Assembly (NCBI GenBank): GCA_024763075.1
Contig: JANTGF010000004.1
Coordinates: forward strand, 30,853-94,852
Length of the DNA stretch: 64,000 nucleotides
Reading direction: 5' to 3'
Origin: Bacteroidales bacterium
GTDB taxonomy: Bacteria > Bacteroidota > Bacteroidia > Bacteroidales > VadinHA17
Shown: positions 9,307-17,922 of the stretch, piece by piece
Layout: every line of letters begins with the position of its first letter
How positions within the stretch are numbered: position 1 is the stretch's first letter
Made by a program: the position numbers and the translations under genes
The notes under the pieces: generated by a model
Database searches by the model: none
What the model was told of the DNA's origin: nothing
The model's input: only the letters and a program-made list of their open reading frames with translations

Positions 9307-11247
9307 AACCGGCCCTGCAGCTTCTTTTTTCTCAAGCTCCAGCGTAACTTTTTCCCATTCATCAATTCTGTTCGCAAGGTCATTTTTTAACTGATCGTAT
9401 TCTGTATAAAAAGCGGGCTCAAAAACCATTGTTCCGGTATTATGGGCATCCTGCAACTGCTTATCTTTGCTTTCTATCATACTTTCCAGTTTTTCTATTT
9501 CAACCTCAAGAAGTTGAACTTTGTTCCGGAGTTTGCGAAGAGCCTGTTCATGCTTTTTCCCTGCCTCATACCGGGCTTTGGATGTTTTGTTTTTAGATTG
9601 TACAGGCTTTGCAGTTTTATTTTTATTCAGTTCACCCAGGGTATTCAGGTTCCGTTTTTCAAGGAATTCAAAGATACCTCCAAAATGTTCTTTAACCTGT
9701 TTATTTTTGAATTCAAAAACTTTTTGAACCAATCCATCCAGAAAATACCGGTCGTGAGATACCAGGATTAGTGTTCCGTTGTAATTGAGCAGGGCCTGTT
9801 TCAGAATATCCTTAGACTGAATGTCAAGGTGGTTGGTTGGCTCATCCAGTACCAGTAGGGATGTGGGTTTTAAAAGTAATTTTATCATAGAAAGCCTGGA
9901 CCTTTCACCTCCGGACAGTACTTTCACCTTTTTGTCTGCATTTTCGCCTCCAAACAAAAAAGCACCCAGGATGTTCCGTATTTGTGTTCTGATCTCTCCC
10001 GTGGCTTCGTCATCAATTGTCTCGAATACAGTTTTATTTTCATCCAGCAGTTCATCCTGGTTTTGAGCATAATATCCTATACTTACATTGTGCCCAATCT
10101 TGCAGATACGGGTATGTTCCAGTTTTTCACTTATGATTCTTGCAAGGGTGGTTTTCCCCTCACCGTTTTTCCCGACAAATGCCACCTTTTCTCCTCTCTC
10201 AATCGTAAGGCTTACATCTTTGAGTATAAGATCCTGTCCGTATCTCTTGGATAAGCCATTGACTCCAACCACGATATCCCCTGATCTCGGTGCAGCAGGG
10301 AACCTGAAATGAATACTTGATTCGTGCTCTTCAATTTCTATTCTTTCCAGTTTCCCGAGTTGCTTAACCCTGGATTGAACCTGATTTGCTTTTGTGGCTT
10401 TGTAACGGAACCTTTCAATGAAATCTTCTGTTTTTTCAATGAGCTTTTGCTGGTTATTATAGGCAGCCTGTATCTGTTCTTTCCGTTCTTCCCGTAGTAT
10501 CAGGTATTTTGAATAGGGCACGTTGTAATCATTGATTTTGCCAAGGCTTATTTCAATGGTTCTGGTGGTTACCCTGTCAAGAAATGTACGGTCGTGTGAG
10601 ATCAGCAATACTGATTTCGGATAGTTTATTAAAAAGTTTTCAAGCCAGATGATGGATTCAATATCCAGATGATTGGTAGGTTCATCCAGAAGCAAAACAT
10701 CCGGCTTGCTGAGAAGAACCTTTGCCAGTTCAATCCTCATTCTCCATCCACCACTAAATATTGCCGTAGGTTTCTCCAGATCGCCTTTCTTAAATCCAAG
10801 ACCAACCAGGGTTTTTTCGACTTCTGCCATCATATTACCGCCTCCCAAAATGTCAAATCTTTCATGAGCTTCCGTCAGTTGATGGATTGTTTTCAGATAG
10901 GCTTCAGATTCATAGTCATCTCTTTCCTTAAGTTTCAGGTTGAGTTGATGTATCCGTTTTTCAAGGAATCTGATTTCTTCAAATGCGCTGATTGCCTCTT
11001 CGAGAACAGTACCCTGATTATTGAGAACCATTTTTTGAGGTAAATAGCCTGTAACGTACTCCTGAGGAACAACTACTTCTCCCACATCAGGAGAAATCAG
11101 TCCTTTAATGAGTTTTAGAATGGTGGATTTGCCTGCGCCGTTTCTTCCTGCCAGGGCAACTTTCTCCCTGTCCCTGATCATAAACGAAACCTTGCTGAAT
11201 AAAGGAATGCCTCCAAAACGAATTGTTACATTGTCAAGTGAAATCAT
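9301..11247 (-). CDS. ABC-F family ATP-binding protein
   Basis: A 648-residue soluble protein with two ABC ATPase domains and no membrane segments. Domain 1 has Walker A GRNGAGKST and signature FSGGWRMR; domain 2 has GKNGEGKTT and LSGGERSR. Both have LLDEPTNHLD Walker B blocks. The inter-domain linker (about residues 240-320) is charged and helical (P-site tRNA-interaction motif), and the C-terminus (about 560-640) is a coiled coil. ABC-F proteins bind the ribosomal E site and ease stalled translation or confer antibiotic protection. The closest type seems to be Uup/YheS-like housekeeping ABC-F, but this cannot be settled by eye. It is divergent from rlmD, each gene with its own -7 motif. Confidence 0.92.
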   Translation of the reverse strand: MISLDNVTIRFGGIPLFSKVSFMIRDREKVALAGRNGAGKSTILKLIKGLISPDVGEVVVPQEYVTGYLPQKMVLNNQGTVLEEAISAFEEIRFLEKRIHQLNLKLKERDDYESEAYLKTIHQLTEAHERFDILGGGNMMAEVEKTLVGLGFKKGDLEKPTAIFSGGWRMRIELAKVLLSKPDVLLLDEPTNHLDIESIIWLENFLINYPKSVLLISHDRTFLDRVTTRTIEISLGKINDYNVPYSKYLILREERKEQIQAAYNNQQKLIEKTEDFIERFRYKATKANQVQSRVKQLGKLERIEIEEHESSIHFRFPAAPRSGDIVVGVNGLSKRYGQDLILKDVSLTIERGEKVAFVGKNGEGKTTLARIISEKLEHTRICKIGHNVSIGYYAQNQDELLDENKTVFETIDDEATGEIRTQIRNILGAFLFGGENADKKVKVLSGGERSRLSMIKLLLKPTSLLVLDEPTNHLDIQSKDILKQALLNYNGTLILVSHDRYFLDGLVQKVFEFKNKQVKEHFGGIFEFLEKRNLNTLGELNKNKTAKPVQSKNKTSKARYEAGKKHEQALRKLRNKVQLLEVEIEKLESMIESKDKQLQDAHNTGTMVFEPAFYTEYDQLKNDLANRIDEWEKVTLELEKKEAAGPVL

Positions 11248-11266
11248 ACATGCAAATTTGACCTGG

Positions 11267-11274
11267 CAAATATA
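11267..11274 (-). promoter_or_regulatory. predicted -7 box for the ABC-F gene
   Basis: Read on the minus strand the bases are TATATTTG, an exact TAnnTTTG match, 20 bases upstream of the ABC-F start codon. It implies a very short leader. Confidence 0.5.
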
Positions 11275-11356
11275 GCTAAATCTGATAAGATGAAACCGGT
11301 ATTTTTGAAAGATAGTTTCAGATCTGCAGTTTTTAGAAAAACATTTAATTTATCTC

Positions 11357-11364
11357 TATCTTTG
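11357..11364 (+). promoter_or_regulatory. predicted -7 box for rlmD
   Basis: TATCTTTG matches TAnnTTTG exactly, 17 bases before the TTG start of rlmD. Together with the minus-strand box at 11267-11274 it forms a divergent promoter pair. Confidence 0.5.
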
Positions 11365-11380
11365 CATAAAAATAGTTGTT

Positions 11381-12805
11381 TTGGGACGAAAAAGGAAAAA
11401 AATGCCTCTGCTGGAACAGGTTGGGGTAACAGATATAGGAGCGGAGGGAAAATCGATTGCACGTATAGATGAAAGAGTAATCTTTCTTACAAATGCGATT
11501 CCGGGTGATGTGGTGGACATTCAGGTAAACCGGAAGAAAAAAAACTTCATGGAAGGATATCCGGTAAAATTTTACAAATATTCTGAGGACAGGGTAGAAC
11601 CTTTCTGTGAACATTTTGGGGTTTGTGGTGGGTGTAAATGGCAGCAGTTGCCTTATGAAAAGCAATTGTTTTATAAGCAAAAACAGGTGGCTGACCAGCT
11701 TCAAAGGATTGGGGGTTTGAAAGAAGAAGAACTTAAAATGATGCAACCAATTTTGGCATCACCGAAAGACAGATATTATCGGAATAAGCTTGAATTTACT
11801 TTTTCAAATAAGCGATGGGTCACTAAGGAGGAACTGGAATCCGGCGAAGAAATTCATGAAAGAAAAGGATTGGGCTTTCATATTCCGAAGATGTTTGATA
11901 AAATCCTGGATATTCAGAATTGCTACCTGCAACCGGAACCATCCAACGAAATACGTGCCTGGTTCCGGGAGCATACAAAAGGTGCGGAATATTTTGATAT
12001 ACGCGAGCATAAAGGATTGATGCGAAACCTGACAATACGTACAGCAAATACGGGTGAAGTGATGGTGATGGTGGCCTTTTATGAGAATAATGAATCTTAC
12101 ATTCAATCATTGCTTTCATCATTTGTAAAAGATTTTCCACAAGTTAATTCGGTAATGTATGTGATAAACTCAAAGGCGAATGATACGATTCTGGATCAGG
12201 ATATTTTATTATTCTCGGGAAAGGATTATATTGTTGAAAAAATGGAAGATCTGGAATTCCAAATCGGGCCAAAGTCTTTTTATCAGACCAATTCAGAGCA
12301 GGCTTTATCACTGTATAAAACAGCCAGGGATTTTGCCGGTTTAAAGGGGGATGAAGTTGTGTATGACCTTTATACAGGTACAGGGACCATTGCTAACTTT
12401 ATTGCAGGCTCAGCGGCAAAAGTGATTGGAATCGAATCGGTTCCGGAGGCAATTGAAGATGCAAAAGAGAACTCAGCCAGGAACCATATTTCAAATACTG
12501 TTTTTCTTGCAGGGGACATGAAAGATGCTTTTGATCCTGAACTGATGCAGGAACACGGAAAACCTGATGTTGTAATCCTTGACCCTCCCAGAGCCGGGGT
12601 GCATCAGAATGTAGTTGATAATCTGATTCATGCAGCTCCTCAGAAGATTGTTTATGTAAGTTGTAATCCTGCTACGCAGGCCCGGGATATTAAATTGCTT
12701 GCCGGTCATTATTCCATTACGGGAATACAAGCAGTAGATATGTTCCCACAGACCCATCATGTGGAAAATGTTGTTCTGCTGGAACGGGAAAAAGACAGGG
12801 AATAA
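11381..12805 (+). CDS. rlmD: 23S rRNA (uracil-C5)-methyltransferase RlmD/RumA family
   Basis: A 474-residue RNA m5U methyltransferase with an N-terminal TRAM-like domain, a [4Fe-4S] cluster motif and a C-terminal SAM-binding domain. Cysteines C76, C82, C85 and C181 match the cluster pattern (CEHFGVCGGC plus a distant Cys). The SAM loop is YDLYTGTGTIANF, the DPPRAG motif is present, and the catalytic cysteine sits in YVSCNPATQ. The family methylates U1939 (RlmD) or U747/U54 in related enzymes; exact site is inferred. I start at TTG 11381 because MGRKRKK aligns with the usual basic N-terminus; ATG 11402 is the alternative. It converges with the symporter gene. Confidence 0.9.
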   Translation: MGRKRKKMPLLEQVGVTDIGAEGKSIARIDERVIFLTNAIPGDVVDIQVNRKKKNFMEGYPVKFYKYSEDRVEPFCEHFGVCGGCKWQQLPYEKQLFYKQKQVADQLQRIGGLKEEELKMMQPILASPKDRYYRNKLEFTFSNKRWVTKEELESGEEIHERKGLGFHIPKMFDKILDIQNCYLQPEPSNEIRAWFREHTKGAEYFDIREHKGLMRNLTIRTANTGEVMVMVAFYENNESYIQSLLSSFVKDFPQVNSVMYVINSKANDTILDQDILLFSGKDYIVEKMEDLEFQIGPKSFYQTNSEQALSLYKTARDFAGLKGDEVVYDLYTGTGTIANFIAGSAAKVIGIESVPEAIEDAKENSARNHISNTVFLAGDMKDAFDPELMQEHGKPDVVILDPPRAGVHQNVVDNLIHAAPQKIVYVSCNPATQARDIKLLAGHYSITGIQAVDMFPQTHHVENVVLLEREKDRE

Positions 12806-12847
12806 CTGATATCTTCCCACTCCAGCCGGATTTCGGAGTCTGTTTTA

Positions 12848-14563
12848 TCAAACCGGAGTTTTTACTCCCGGGAAATTTTTCTTAAAATCAACCCAGTAAT
12901 CCTTTATAGATGTTTTTATTTCTTTATGAAGCAGAAGGAGACCTATGAGGTTTGGAATAGCCATTAATACAATGGTAATATAAGATAAAGACCAGATGAT
13001 GGTTGTATCGGTAAAGGATGCAAAGAAAAATCCTGCAACATATAAAAAACGGTAATAAATTACATAATTTGGTCCTGCGAGATAAGTAATTGCCCTTCCT
13101 CCGTAATAAGACCACGAAATGGCTGTGGAAAAAGCAAATAACAACAAGCCAATAGAAACAATGTATTTACCATAATCACCCAAAAAACTGTGTCTGAAAG
13201 CTTCAGTAGTTAGTGGTGCACTGTGGATCAACGATTTCCCTTTAACAACAATTTCTCCTGACTGGTTGTCCAGTTTGCCGTTTTTTACACTAACCTCACC
13301 GGTCATCAGATCTTTCCCGTAAAAATATTGCACATCCTCGGCAACTGAACGGGAATTAATGAGGGTAACGGCATTTGTCATTTTCCCTTCTTCAATATTC
13401 AATTTGCCGGTATATAAAGGAAGTGATTCTTTGTGAAATAAGAAATGGTTCAGCTTTTCCTGGTCAGTTGGGATTTTATCGTTAAAGGTTCCGTCCAAAA
13501 AAGTCATGTCGGTTACCTGAAACTGATTTTCAATTTTTTGATTCCAGACTCCGGATGAAAGCAAAACCAGTCCGGTGAGCGTACAAATTATTATGGTGTC
13601 TATAAAAGGTTCAAGAATAGCGACCATTCCTTCCGAAACAGGTTCATGTGCCTTGGCAGCTGCGTGTGCTATGGGTGCTGAACCCTGCCCGGCTTCATTG
13701 GAAAAAAGTCCTCTGTTGGCACCCCTGTTAAATACAAAGGCAAAACTGGCGCCCAGAAATCCCCCGACCGCTGCCTGTCCGGTAAAAGCATACCTGAAGA
13801 TTGAAAGAAAAGAAGGAATGATATTCTCATAATTTGAGAATATAACAAAAGCTGCTCCTAAAAAATATAAAATAGCCATGGCCGGTACCAATCGGGAAGT
13901 TACTTTGGCAATTCTTTTGATCCCGCCAATTATTACCATTCCAAGCAAAACGGATAGAATTGCTCCGGTAATTATTTGTTTTAAACCAAAGGTCGTGAAA
14001 ACAGAGTTGGAAATACTGTTAATCTGCGGTAAATTACCGGTTCCGAAAGAAGAAAGAATAGTAGCAACGGCAAAAAAACCACCCAGCCATTTTCCTGTCT
14101 GCAAAACTTTATTGTTCTTTAGTTTAATATTTAATCTTTTTTTCATGTAATACATGGGACCTCCGGAGATGGATCCGTCGGGCAGGATGTCCCGGTATTT
14201 ATGAGAGATGGTGACTTCAACAAATTTTGTAGTCATTCCAAAAAAAGCAGTAACAAGCATCCAGAAAAGTGCGGCTGGCCCTCCCAGGTGAATGGCCAGT
14301 GCTACCCCGGCAATATTCCCGGTACCAACTGTTCCGGACAGGGCTGTAGATAAGGCCTGGAAGTGAGAAGTATCTCCTACATCCGTTTTTTTATCAAATT
14401 TCCCTTTTACTATGTTTATGGCATGTTTAAAATAGCGAATCTGAGGGAACCCCAGATAAATAGTGAAAAAAATTCCGGTACCCAGAAGAAGAAATACAAA
14501 CCACCAGTGTCCGCCCATATAAGAGTCGAGCTGGATTAAAAATGCATTTGCCTTTTGAATCAT
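12848..14563 (-). CDS. alanine/glycine:cation symporter family protein with inserted soluble segment
   Basis: A 571-residue inner-membrane transporter of the AGCS family, which couples uptake of alanine or glycine to Na+ or H+. Family marks: [26 protein letters not shown] near residue 75 (split here for length), the [12 protein letters not shown] segment, and [27 protein letters not shown] near residue 275. The usual transporter is interrupted after the VLLSSGVWN helix by about 110 polar residues (roughly 343-455) with beta-strand character before the final helices resume at [14 protein letters not shown]. Usual length is 450-540, so this insert explains the excess. A -7 motif lies directly upstream and a terminator-ended minus-strand transcript precedes it. 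Confidence 0.92.
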   Translation of the reverse strand: MIQKANAFLIQLDSYMGGHWWFVFLLLGTGIFFTIYLGFPQIRYFKHAINIVKGKFDKKTDVGDTSHFQALSTALSGTVGTGNIAGVALAIHLGGPAALFWMLVTAFFGMTTKFVEVTISHKYRDILPDGSISGGPMYYMKKRLNIKLKNNKVLQTGKWLGGFFAVATILSSFGTGNLPQINSISNSVFTTFGLKQIITGAILSVLLGMVIIGGIKRIAKVTSRLVPAMAILYFLGAAFVIFSNYENIIPSFLSIFRYAFTGQAAVGGFLGASFAFVFNRGANRGLFSNEAGQGSAPIAHAAAKAHEPVSEGMVAILEPFIDTIIICTLTGLVLLSSGVWNQKIENQFQVTDMTFLDGTFNDKIPTDQEKLNHFLFHKESLPLYTGKLNIEEGKMTNAVTLINSRSVAEDVQYFYGKDLMTGEVSVKNGKLDNQSGEIVVKGKSLIHSAPLTTEAFRHSFLGDYGKYIVSIGLLLFAFSTAISWSYYGGRAITYLAGPNYVIYYRFLYVAGFFFASFTDTTIIWSLSYITIVLMAIPNLIGLLLLHKEIKTSIKDYWVDFKKNFPGVKTPV

Positions 14564-14591
14564 TAAGCTTGGTTTTTTAGGATTAAGGAAA

Positions 14592-14599
14592 CAAATGTA
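14592..14599 (-). promoter_or_regulatory. predicted -7 box for the AGCS symporter
   Basis: Minus-strand TACATTTG fits TAnnTTTG exactly, 29 bases upstream of the start codon. It lies downstream of the 14653-14690 terminator, so the symporter probably has its own housekeeping promoter. Confidence 0.45.
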
Positions 14600-14652
14600 A
14601 CAATAATGATAAAAATACCGAATGTAACTTTGAGAATTTGAAGGATAAAACG

Positions 14653-14690
14653 GATATAAAAAAAGAGTTTCCGGAAACCCGGAAACTCTT
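14653..14690 (-). terminator. strong minus-strand intrinsic terminator with no gene upstream
   Basis: A perfect 12-bp stem (14663-14674 with 14679-14690), 4-base loop, followed on the minus strand by a run of seven T. No protein gene ends here on the minus strand: the nearest is the sulfatase stop at 15282, which already has its own terminator at 15254-15280. It therefore probably ends a short transcript made within this intergenic region. Confidence 0.75.
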
Positions 14691-14770
14691 AACCCCTAAC
14701 TTTATCCCCAACGGATAATTTAAACAACCAATTAATTTATAAGAAATCGGTTTTTATTATTTAACCCGAT
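14655..14770 (-). ncRNA. candidate small RNA (about 115 nt) driven by a sigma-54-like promoter
   Basis: Between a sigma-54-like -24/-12 element (14780-14794, minus) and the terminator at 14653-14690 lies a stretch of about 115 bases with no credible ORF. Expected start is near 14768-14770, expected end in the T-run near 14656. It ends in a GC-rich 12-bp hairpin and includes an AT-rich 5' part and a G-rich segment just before the hairpin. I do not recognise a known RNA family. The inference rests only on promoter plus terminator geometry. It might instead be a leader affecting the symporter downstream. Confidence 0.4.
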
Positions 14771-14779
14771 AAGTTAAAT

Positions 14780-14794
14780 ACAATGATTGTGCCA
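14780..14794 (-). promoter_or_regulatory. sigma-54-like -24/-12 promoter
   Basis: On the minus strand the sequence is TGGCACAATCATTGT, i.e. TGGCAC-N5-TTGT with GG and GT separated by exactly 10 bases, the invariant spacing of RpoN promoters (consensus TGGCAC-N5-TTGC). One mismatch in the -12 element (GT for GC). The predicted start is near 14768. No RpoN activator site was identified. Confidence 0.5.
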
Positions 14795-15044
14795 TAAATT
14801 GCAATGTGCATAATATCAATTCTATACGGGTAATTGCGAAAATTTCCATGTTTTCAAATACGTACGGTTATGATACAATGGAAGTTCGATTTCGTACAAT
14901 TTGAACAAAGTTTGAAAGATTTGCCGGGGGGTTGAATATTCGATATTTAAATAAATATAATAACCCAACTACATTGCCGGGGAAAACCAACTATAACCTT
15001 TTTCAGGGTATTTCGTAAACTAATTATTAAAACAAATTGACTTC

Positions 15045-15254
15045 ATGAACCTGATTAGGAAAATATTCATTATTATCCTTACTTTTTCTATGGTTTCCTG
15101 TGTGACCATCTCCATACAACCAAAGAAAAAGAAAAAGAAGCGATCACATTTCCAGCATGTGGAAACTACCCATCTTGGGAAAAATAAATATTTCTTTTCA
15201 AAAGATTATCAGCGAAAGCTGTCAAAACGTGCAAAGAAGAACCGTAGAAAGTAA
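15045..15254 (+). CDS. small basic lipoprotein, unknown function
   Basis: 69 residues. The N-terminus (MNLIRKIFIIILTFSMVSCV) is a lipoprotein signal with a lipobox ending at Cys19, so the protein should be lipid-anchored after processing. The mature part is very basic (a KKKKKKR cluster soon after the lipobox, and SKRAKKNRRK at the end). I do not recognise a family. Positively charged small lipoproteins could bind polyanions such as sulfated glycans or nucleic acid, but that is speculation. The gene is convergent with the sulfatase and ends in a shared bidirectional terminator hairpin. No exact -7 box is seen upstream. Confidence 0.6.
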   Translation: MNLIRKIFIIILTFSMVSCVTISIQPKKKKKKRSHFQHVETTHLGKNKYFFSKDYQRKLSKRAKKNRRK

Positions 15255-15280
15255 ACCGAATCTGAAAAACAGATTCGGTT
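15254..15280. terminator. bidirectional terminator between lipoprotein and sulfatase
   Basis: A perfect 11-bp stem (15254-15264 with 15270-15280) with an AAAAA loop. It starts at the lipoprotein stop and ends just past the sulfatase stop (15282), followed by TTCTTATT-like bases on the plus strand, and can serve both convergent genes. Confidence 0.75.
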
Positions 15281-15281
15281 C

Positions 15282-17132
15282 TTATTCTAATTTAACTGTT
15301 TTATTGTAAATTTCCTCCAGATACCGTGCAGCTCTCAGGTAATATACCCTTGATTCCGGATCGCTATCTTTGAGAAGAGCACTGATATCGTCCTTAAATA
15401 AAATCCTTATATCCTGGGGTAAATTCGTAATAATATTTACGGCCCAGAGTTTAACCAAATCATTTTTGTTTTTTAGTTCTTCTCTTAAAACTTTAACACC
15501 ATCCCTTGTATCAGGCGAATAGCACAAAATCTCAGCGGCTGTCATTTTAACCATATCCGAAGGATCACTCAGCGCCTTTTGAACTGCAACAATACATTTC
15601 TCACATTGTTTTTCCAATAGTTTTAAACCGTAAATAGCCCAATAACGGATAATTTGGTTCGGGTCATTTAATTTATCAAGGAATACGGTAATATTTTCAG
15701 GGTTTTGCATACTAGCTATATTGGCAAGATCCAGAATTTCTGGTAAAGGGTAATTATTCGTCCGGGTGAAGTCTGCAATGGCTGTTTCTTTTGTAATTTC
15801 ACTAAGTTGTGGTTCGGGAATAAATCCACTGTCATAAATATTCAGGATATACTCATTACAGGCATTCCTCATGCTTTCCAATACCTTTTTATAACCGGGG
15901 TTATCAGCCAGGTTATTCACTTCCCACGGATCAAGGGAAGTATTGTACAATTCCTCCGGTGGTTTTGTTCTCCAGAACATGCTTTGGATCTCATTACATT
16001 TGCCATTGAGGTAAGCTTTTTCCCAGGAACGGACTGACGGAGCTCTCCAGAGATAGTTAAGGTGCTGTCCGTAAATCCGGTCCGGCATATAATTCCTGAT
16101 GTACCTGTATTGTTGACTACGTACGGCCCGGCTCATGTCATATCTTTCGTCCATTCTTCCCCTGTACATAAATATGTAATCCTTGTGTTTTGTTTTATAC
16201 TTTTTAAGAAAAGCTTTTCCCTGCATATAATCCGGTGGTTTGATTCCGGCAAGGCTGAGGACAGTGGGCGCAAAATCTACAAAACTGACCAGCCTGTCAG
16301 AAACTGATCCGGGTTTGCCGGGTGCAAGTTTACGGTATTTTTCAGGAAAACGGATGATAAAAGGTACATGGGTGCCAGTCTCATATACAAAACGTTTGCT
16401 CCGGGCGAGCACACCGCCATGGTCTGCATAATAAAATACAATAGTGTTTTCTGCCAGACCTTCATCTTCCAGTTTTTTTAAAAATTTACCGATTTGCTCA
16501 TCCATGGCAGTAACCTTATCATAATATTGTGCCCAGTCATGTCGCATTTCCGGAGTATCGGGGTGGTAGGGGGGGAGTTTTACTTTTTTTGGGTCATGCT
16601 TCAGGGGTTCCTCCCATTTATGAATCTTTGATTCATGTGTAATATTGAAATTCTGAACGTGAAAAAATGGTTTGCCATCAGGGCGGTTAAGGTAGCTTGC
16701 TTCACGGCTTGACTCATCCCAGATATCCACTCCTTTCCATTGAGTATTATAATCTTCTTTGGCATTATTTGTACAATAATATCCGTTTTCCCGCAGAATC
16801 TGCGGAAAGAAACGAATATTTTCCGGGAGAGAATACTGACTGCGCATGTGCTGTGTACCCAGTGAGCTTGCATAACAACCGGTAATAAGTGTGGATCTTG
16901 CCGGTGCACATACCGGAGTATTGGCATAGGCATGTGTGTAACGCACTCCCTCTGCTGCCATTTTGTCCAGGTTGGGTGTTACCGCAAAAGAATCGCCATA
17001 GCAACCTAAAAAAGGGCTATTATCCTCACTTACCAGCCAGATAATATTGGGGGGTTCTGCCGGAGTATATTTATTACTACAAGCTGAAATAACTAAAAAT
17101 AAAATGTTGAAATAGAAAATGATTGGTTTCAT
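15282..17132 (-). CDS. sulfatase (lipoprotein) with C-terminal HEAT-like repeat domain
   Basis: A 616-residue family S1-type sulfatase removing sulfate esters, probably from glycans. The signal ends in a lipobox (LVISAC, Cys18), so it is probably membrane-anchored. Catalytic formylglycine site: C75-A-P-A-R in NTPVCAPARSTLITG. Metal-binding residues are in IIWLVSEDNSPFLG (E-D in place of the common D-D) and in the DHGG block. After the catalytic domain (about residues 25-460) comes a stretch from about 480 to 610 of short helical repeats (NPENITVFLDKLNDPNQIIRYWAIYGL, LSDPSDMVKMTAAEIL and similar), like HEAT repeats. Such sulfatase-HEAT combinations occur in Bacteroidota. It lies 20 kb from the main sulfatase island and appears monocistronic. 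An activating enzyme is not in the window. Confidence 0.93.
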   Translation of the reverse strand: MKPIIFYFNILFLVISACSNKYTPAEPPNIIWLVSEDNSPFLGCYGDSFAVTPNLDKMAAEGVRYTHAYANTPVCAPARSTLITGCYASSLGTQHMRSQYSLPENIRFFPQILRENGYYCTNNAKEDYNTQWKGVDIWDESSREASYLNRPDGKPFFHVQNFNITHESKIHKWEEPLKHDPKKVKLPPYHPDTPEMRHDWAQYYDKVTAMDEQIGKFLKKLEDEGLAENTIVFYYADHGGVLARSKRFVYETGTHVPFIIRFPEKYRKLAPGKPGSVSDRLVSFVDFAPTVLSLAGIKPPDYMQGKAFLKKYKTKHKDYIFMYRGRMDERYDMSRAVRSQQYRYIRNYMPDRIYGQHLNYLWRAPSVRSWEKAYLNGKCNEIQSMFWRTKPPEELYNTSLDPWEVNNLADNPGYKKVLESMRNACNEYILNIYDSGFIPEPQLSEITKETAIADFTRTNNYPLPEILDLANIASMQNPENITVFLDKLNDPNQIIRYWAIYGLKLLEKQCEKCIVAVQKALSDPSDMVKMTAAEILCYSPDTRDGVKVLREELKNKNDLVKLWAVNIITNLPQDIRILFKDDISALLKDSDPESRVYYLRAARYLEEIYNKTVKLE

Positions 17133-17197
17133 TTATTTATGTTTTATTGTCCAATGATGTATGGTCTTTTAAAGTATCAGATATGGAATGCTCTAAT

Positions 17198-17205
17198 CAA
17201 AAATA
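17198..17205 (-). promoter_or_regulatory. possible -7 box for the 15282-17132 sulfatase
   Basis: Minus-strand TATTTTTG matches TAnnTTTG, 66 bases upstream of the sulfatase start. The region is AT-rich, so chance occurrence is possible. Confidence 0.3.
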
Positions 17206-17368
17206 AAAATAGGCAATTTAGAAGACCTCTCCAAAATGAAAAAATAGTATTGGCTTGTTTGTTTGAAATTGCAATACTGAATGCGTCATAAATCCCTGGA
17301 TAGATTATATTTTACAAGTTTGTGTTAAGGAACATATTACAGACTGATCGAAAGGGAGGAGAATTATG

Positions 17369-17376
17369 TAATTTTG
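17369..17376 (+). promoter_or_regulatory. predicted -7 box for the 17432 membrane protein gene
   Basis: TAATTTTG fits TAnnTTTG, 56 bases upstream of the start codon. No -33 TTTG is seen at the right distance. The rest of the 299-base divergent gap (17133-17431) shows nothing else. Confidence 0.4.
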
Positions 17377-17431
17377 TTTTTGTGAGTTTCCTGGATAAAC
17401 AGATGTAAATCAATCTGAAAAAGAACTTATT

Positions 17432-17848
17432 ATGGATACAAAAAAACTCAGGACGGATAAAATAAAATCTATTGCTGTAAATCTTTTTTTATTTGCTTTC
17501 CTGTATCTGTCTGTTTCATTCAATAAAGAATATATCCGTCCGGTTTATGGGAATATGCCTTTTTGGGGAATTATTACGGGTAGTTTTTCGAATTTTATGG
17601 CTGCTTACATAATTAGCATGTTTTCTCTGGCTCCCATAGTTGCTAACAGAGTTAAGTTGGTAAGAGCAAGGCTCATCTTTTTTTCGATTTCGGTGCTGGC
17701 ATTTATTATCCTAACCATCGAAGAAGTCAAACCTTTTGTGGATGCCAGTAAAGTTTATGATACTTATGATATTATCGCAAGTGGCATAGGTTCCCTTTTT
17801 GCTATTCTTACATTTGAGTTGTGTTTTAGTAAAAAGTTGAAAGAATAA
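17432..17848 (+). CDS. small membrane protein, VanZ-like
   Basis: 138 residues with four predicted membrane helices (about 15-33, 45-68, 82-97 and 112-128). The C-terminal segment VYDTYDIIASGIGSLFAILTFEL resembles the D-x-x-D-I-x-A-x-x-x-G motif of VanZ-like proteins, a widespread family of unclear function that can affect glycopeptide resistance. The resemblance is moderate, so the product should be read as an uncharacterised inner-membrane protein. It precedes two further small envelope genes in the same direction and may be co-transcribed with them (74-base gap). Confidence 0.6.
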   Translation: MDTKKLRTDKIKSIAVNLFLFAFLYLSVSFNKEYIRPVYGNMPFWGIITGSFSNFMAAYIISMFSLAPIVANRVKLVRARLIFFSISVLAFIILTIEEVKPFVDASKVYDTYDIIASGIGSLFAILTFELCFSKKLKE

Positions 17849-17922
17849 TCGTAAATTCACACTTCATTAATGCAGAGATGAAGAGTATTCCTTCTTTTTA
17901 CAAAACATAGATTTATAACAAT

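Larger units (their letters stand above)
14564..15044. other. intergenic region between symporter and small lipoprotein
   Basis: 481 bases without a protein gene. It contains the symporter -7 box, the orphan minus-strand terminator and the sigma-54-like promoter described separately. The part from 14800 to 15044 is AT-rich with two G-rich islets (near 14922 and 14977, both containing TTGCCGGGG) and otherwise shows nothing recognisable. Confidence 0.6.
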
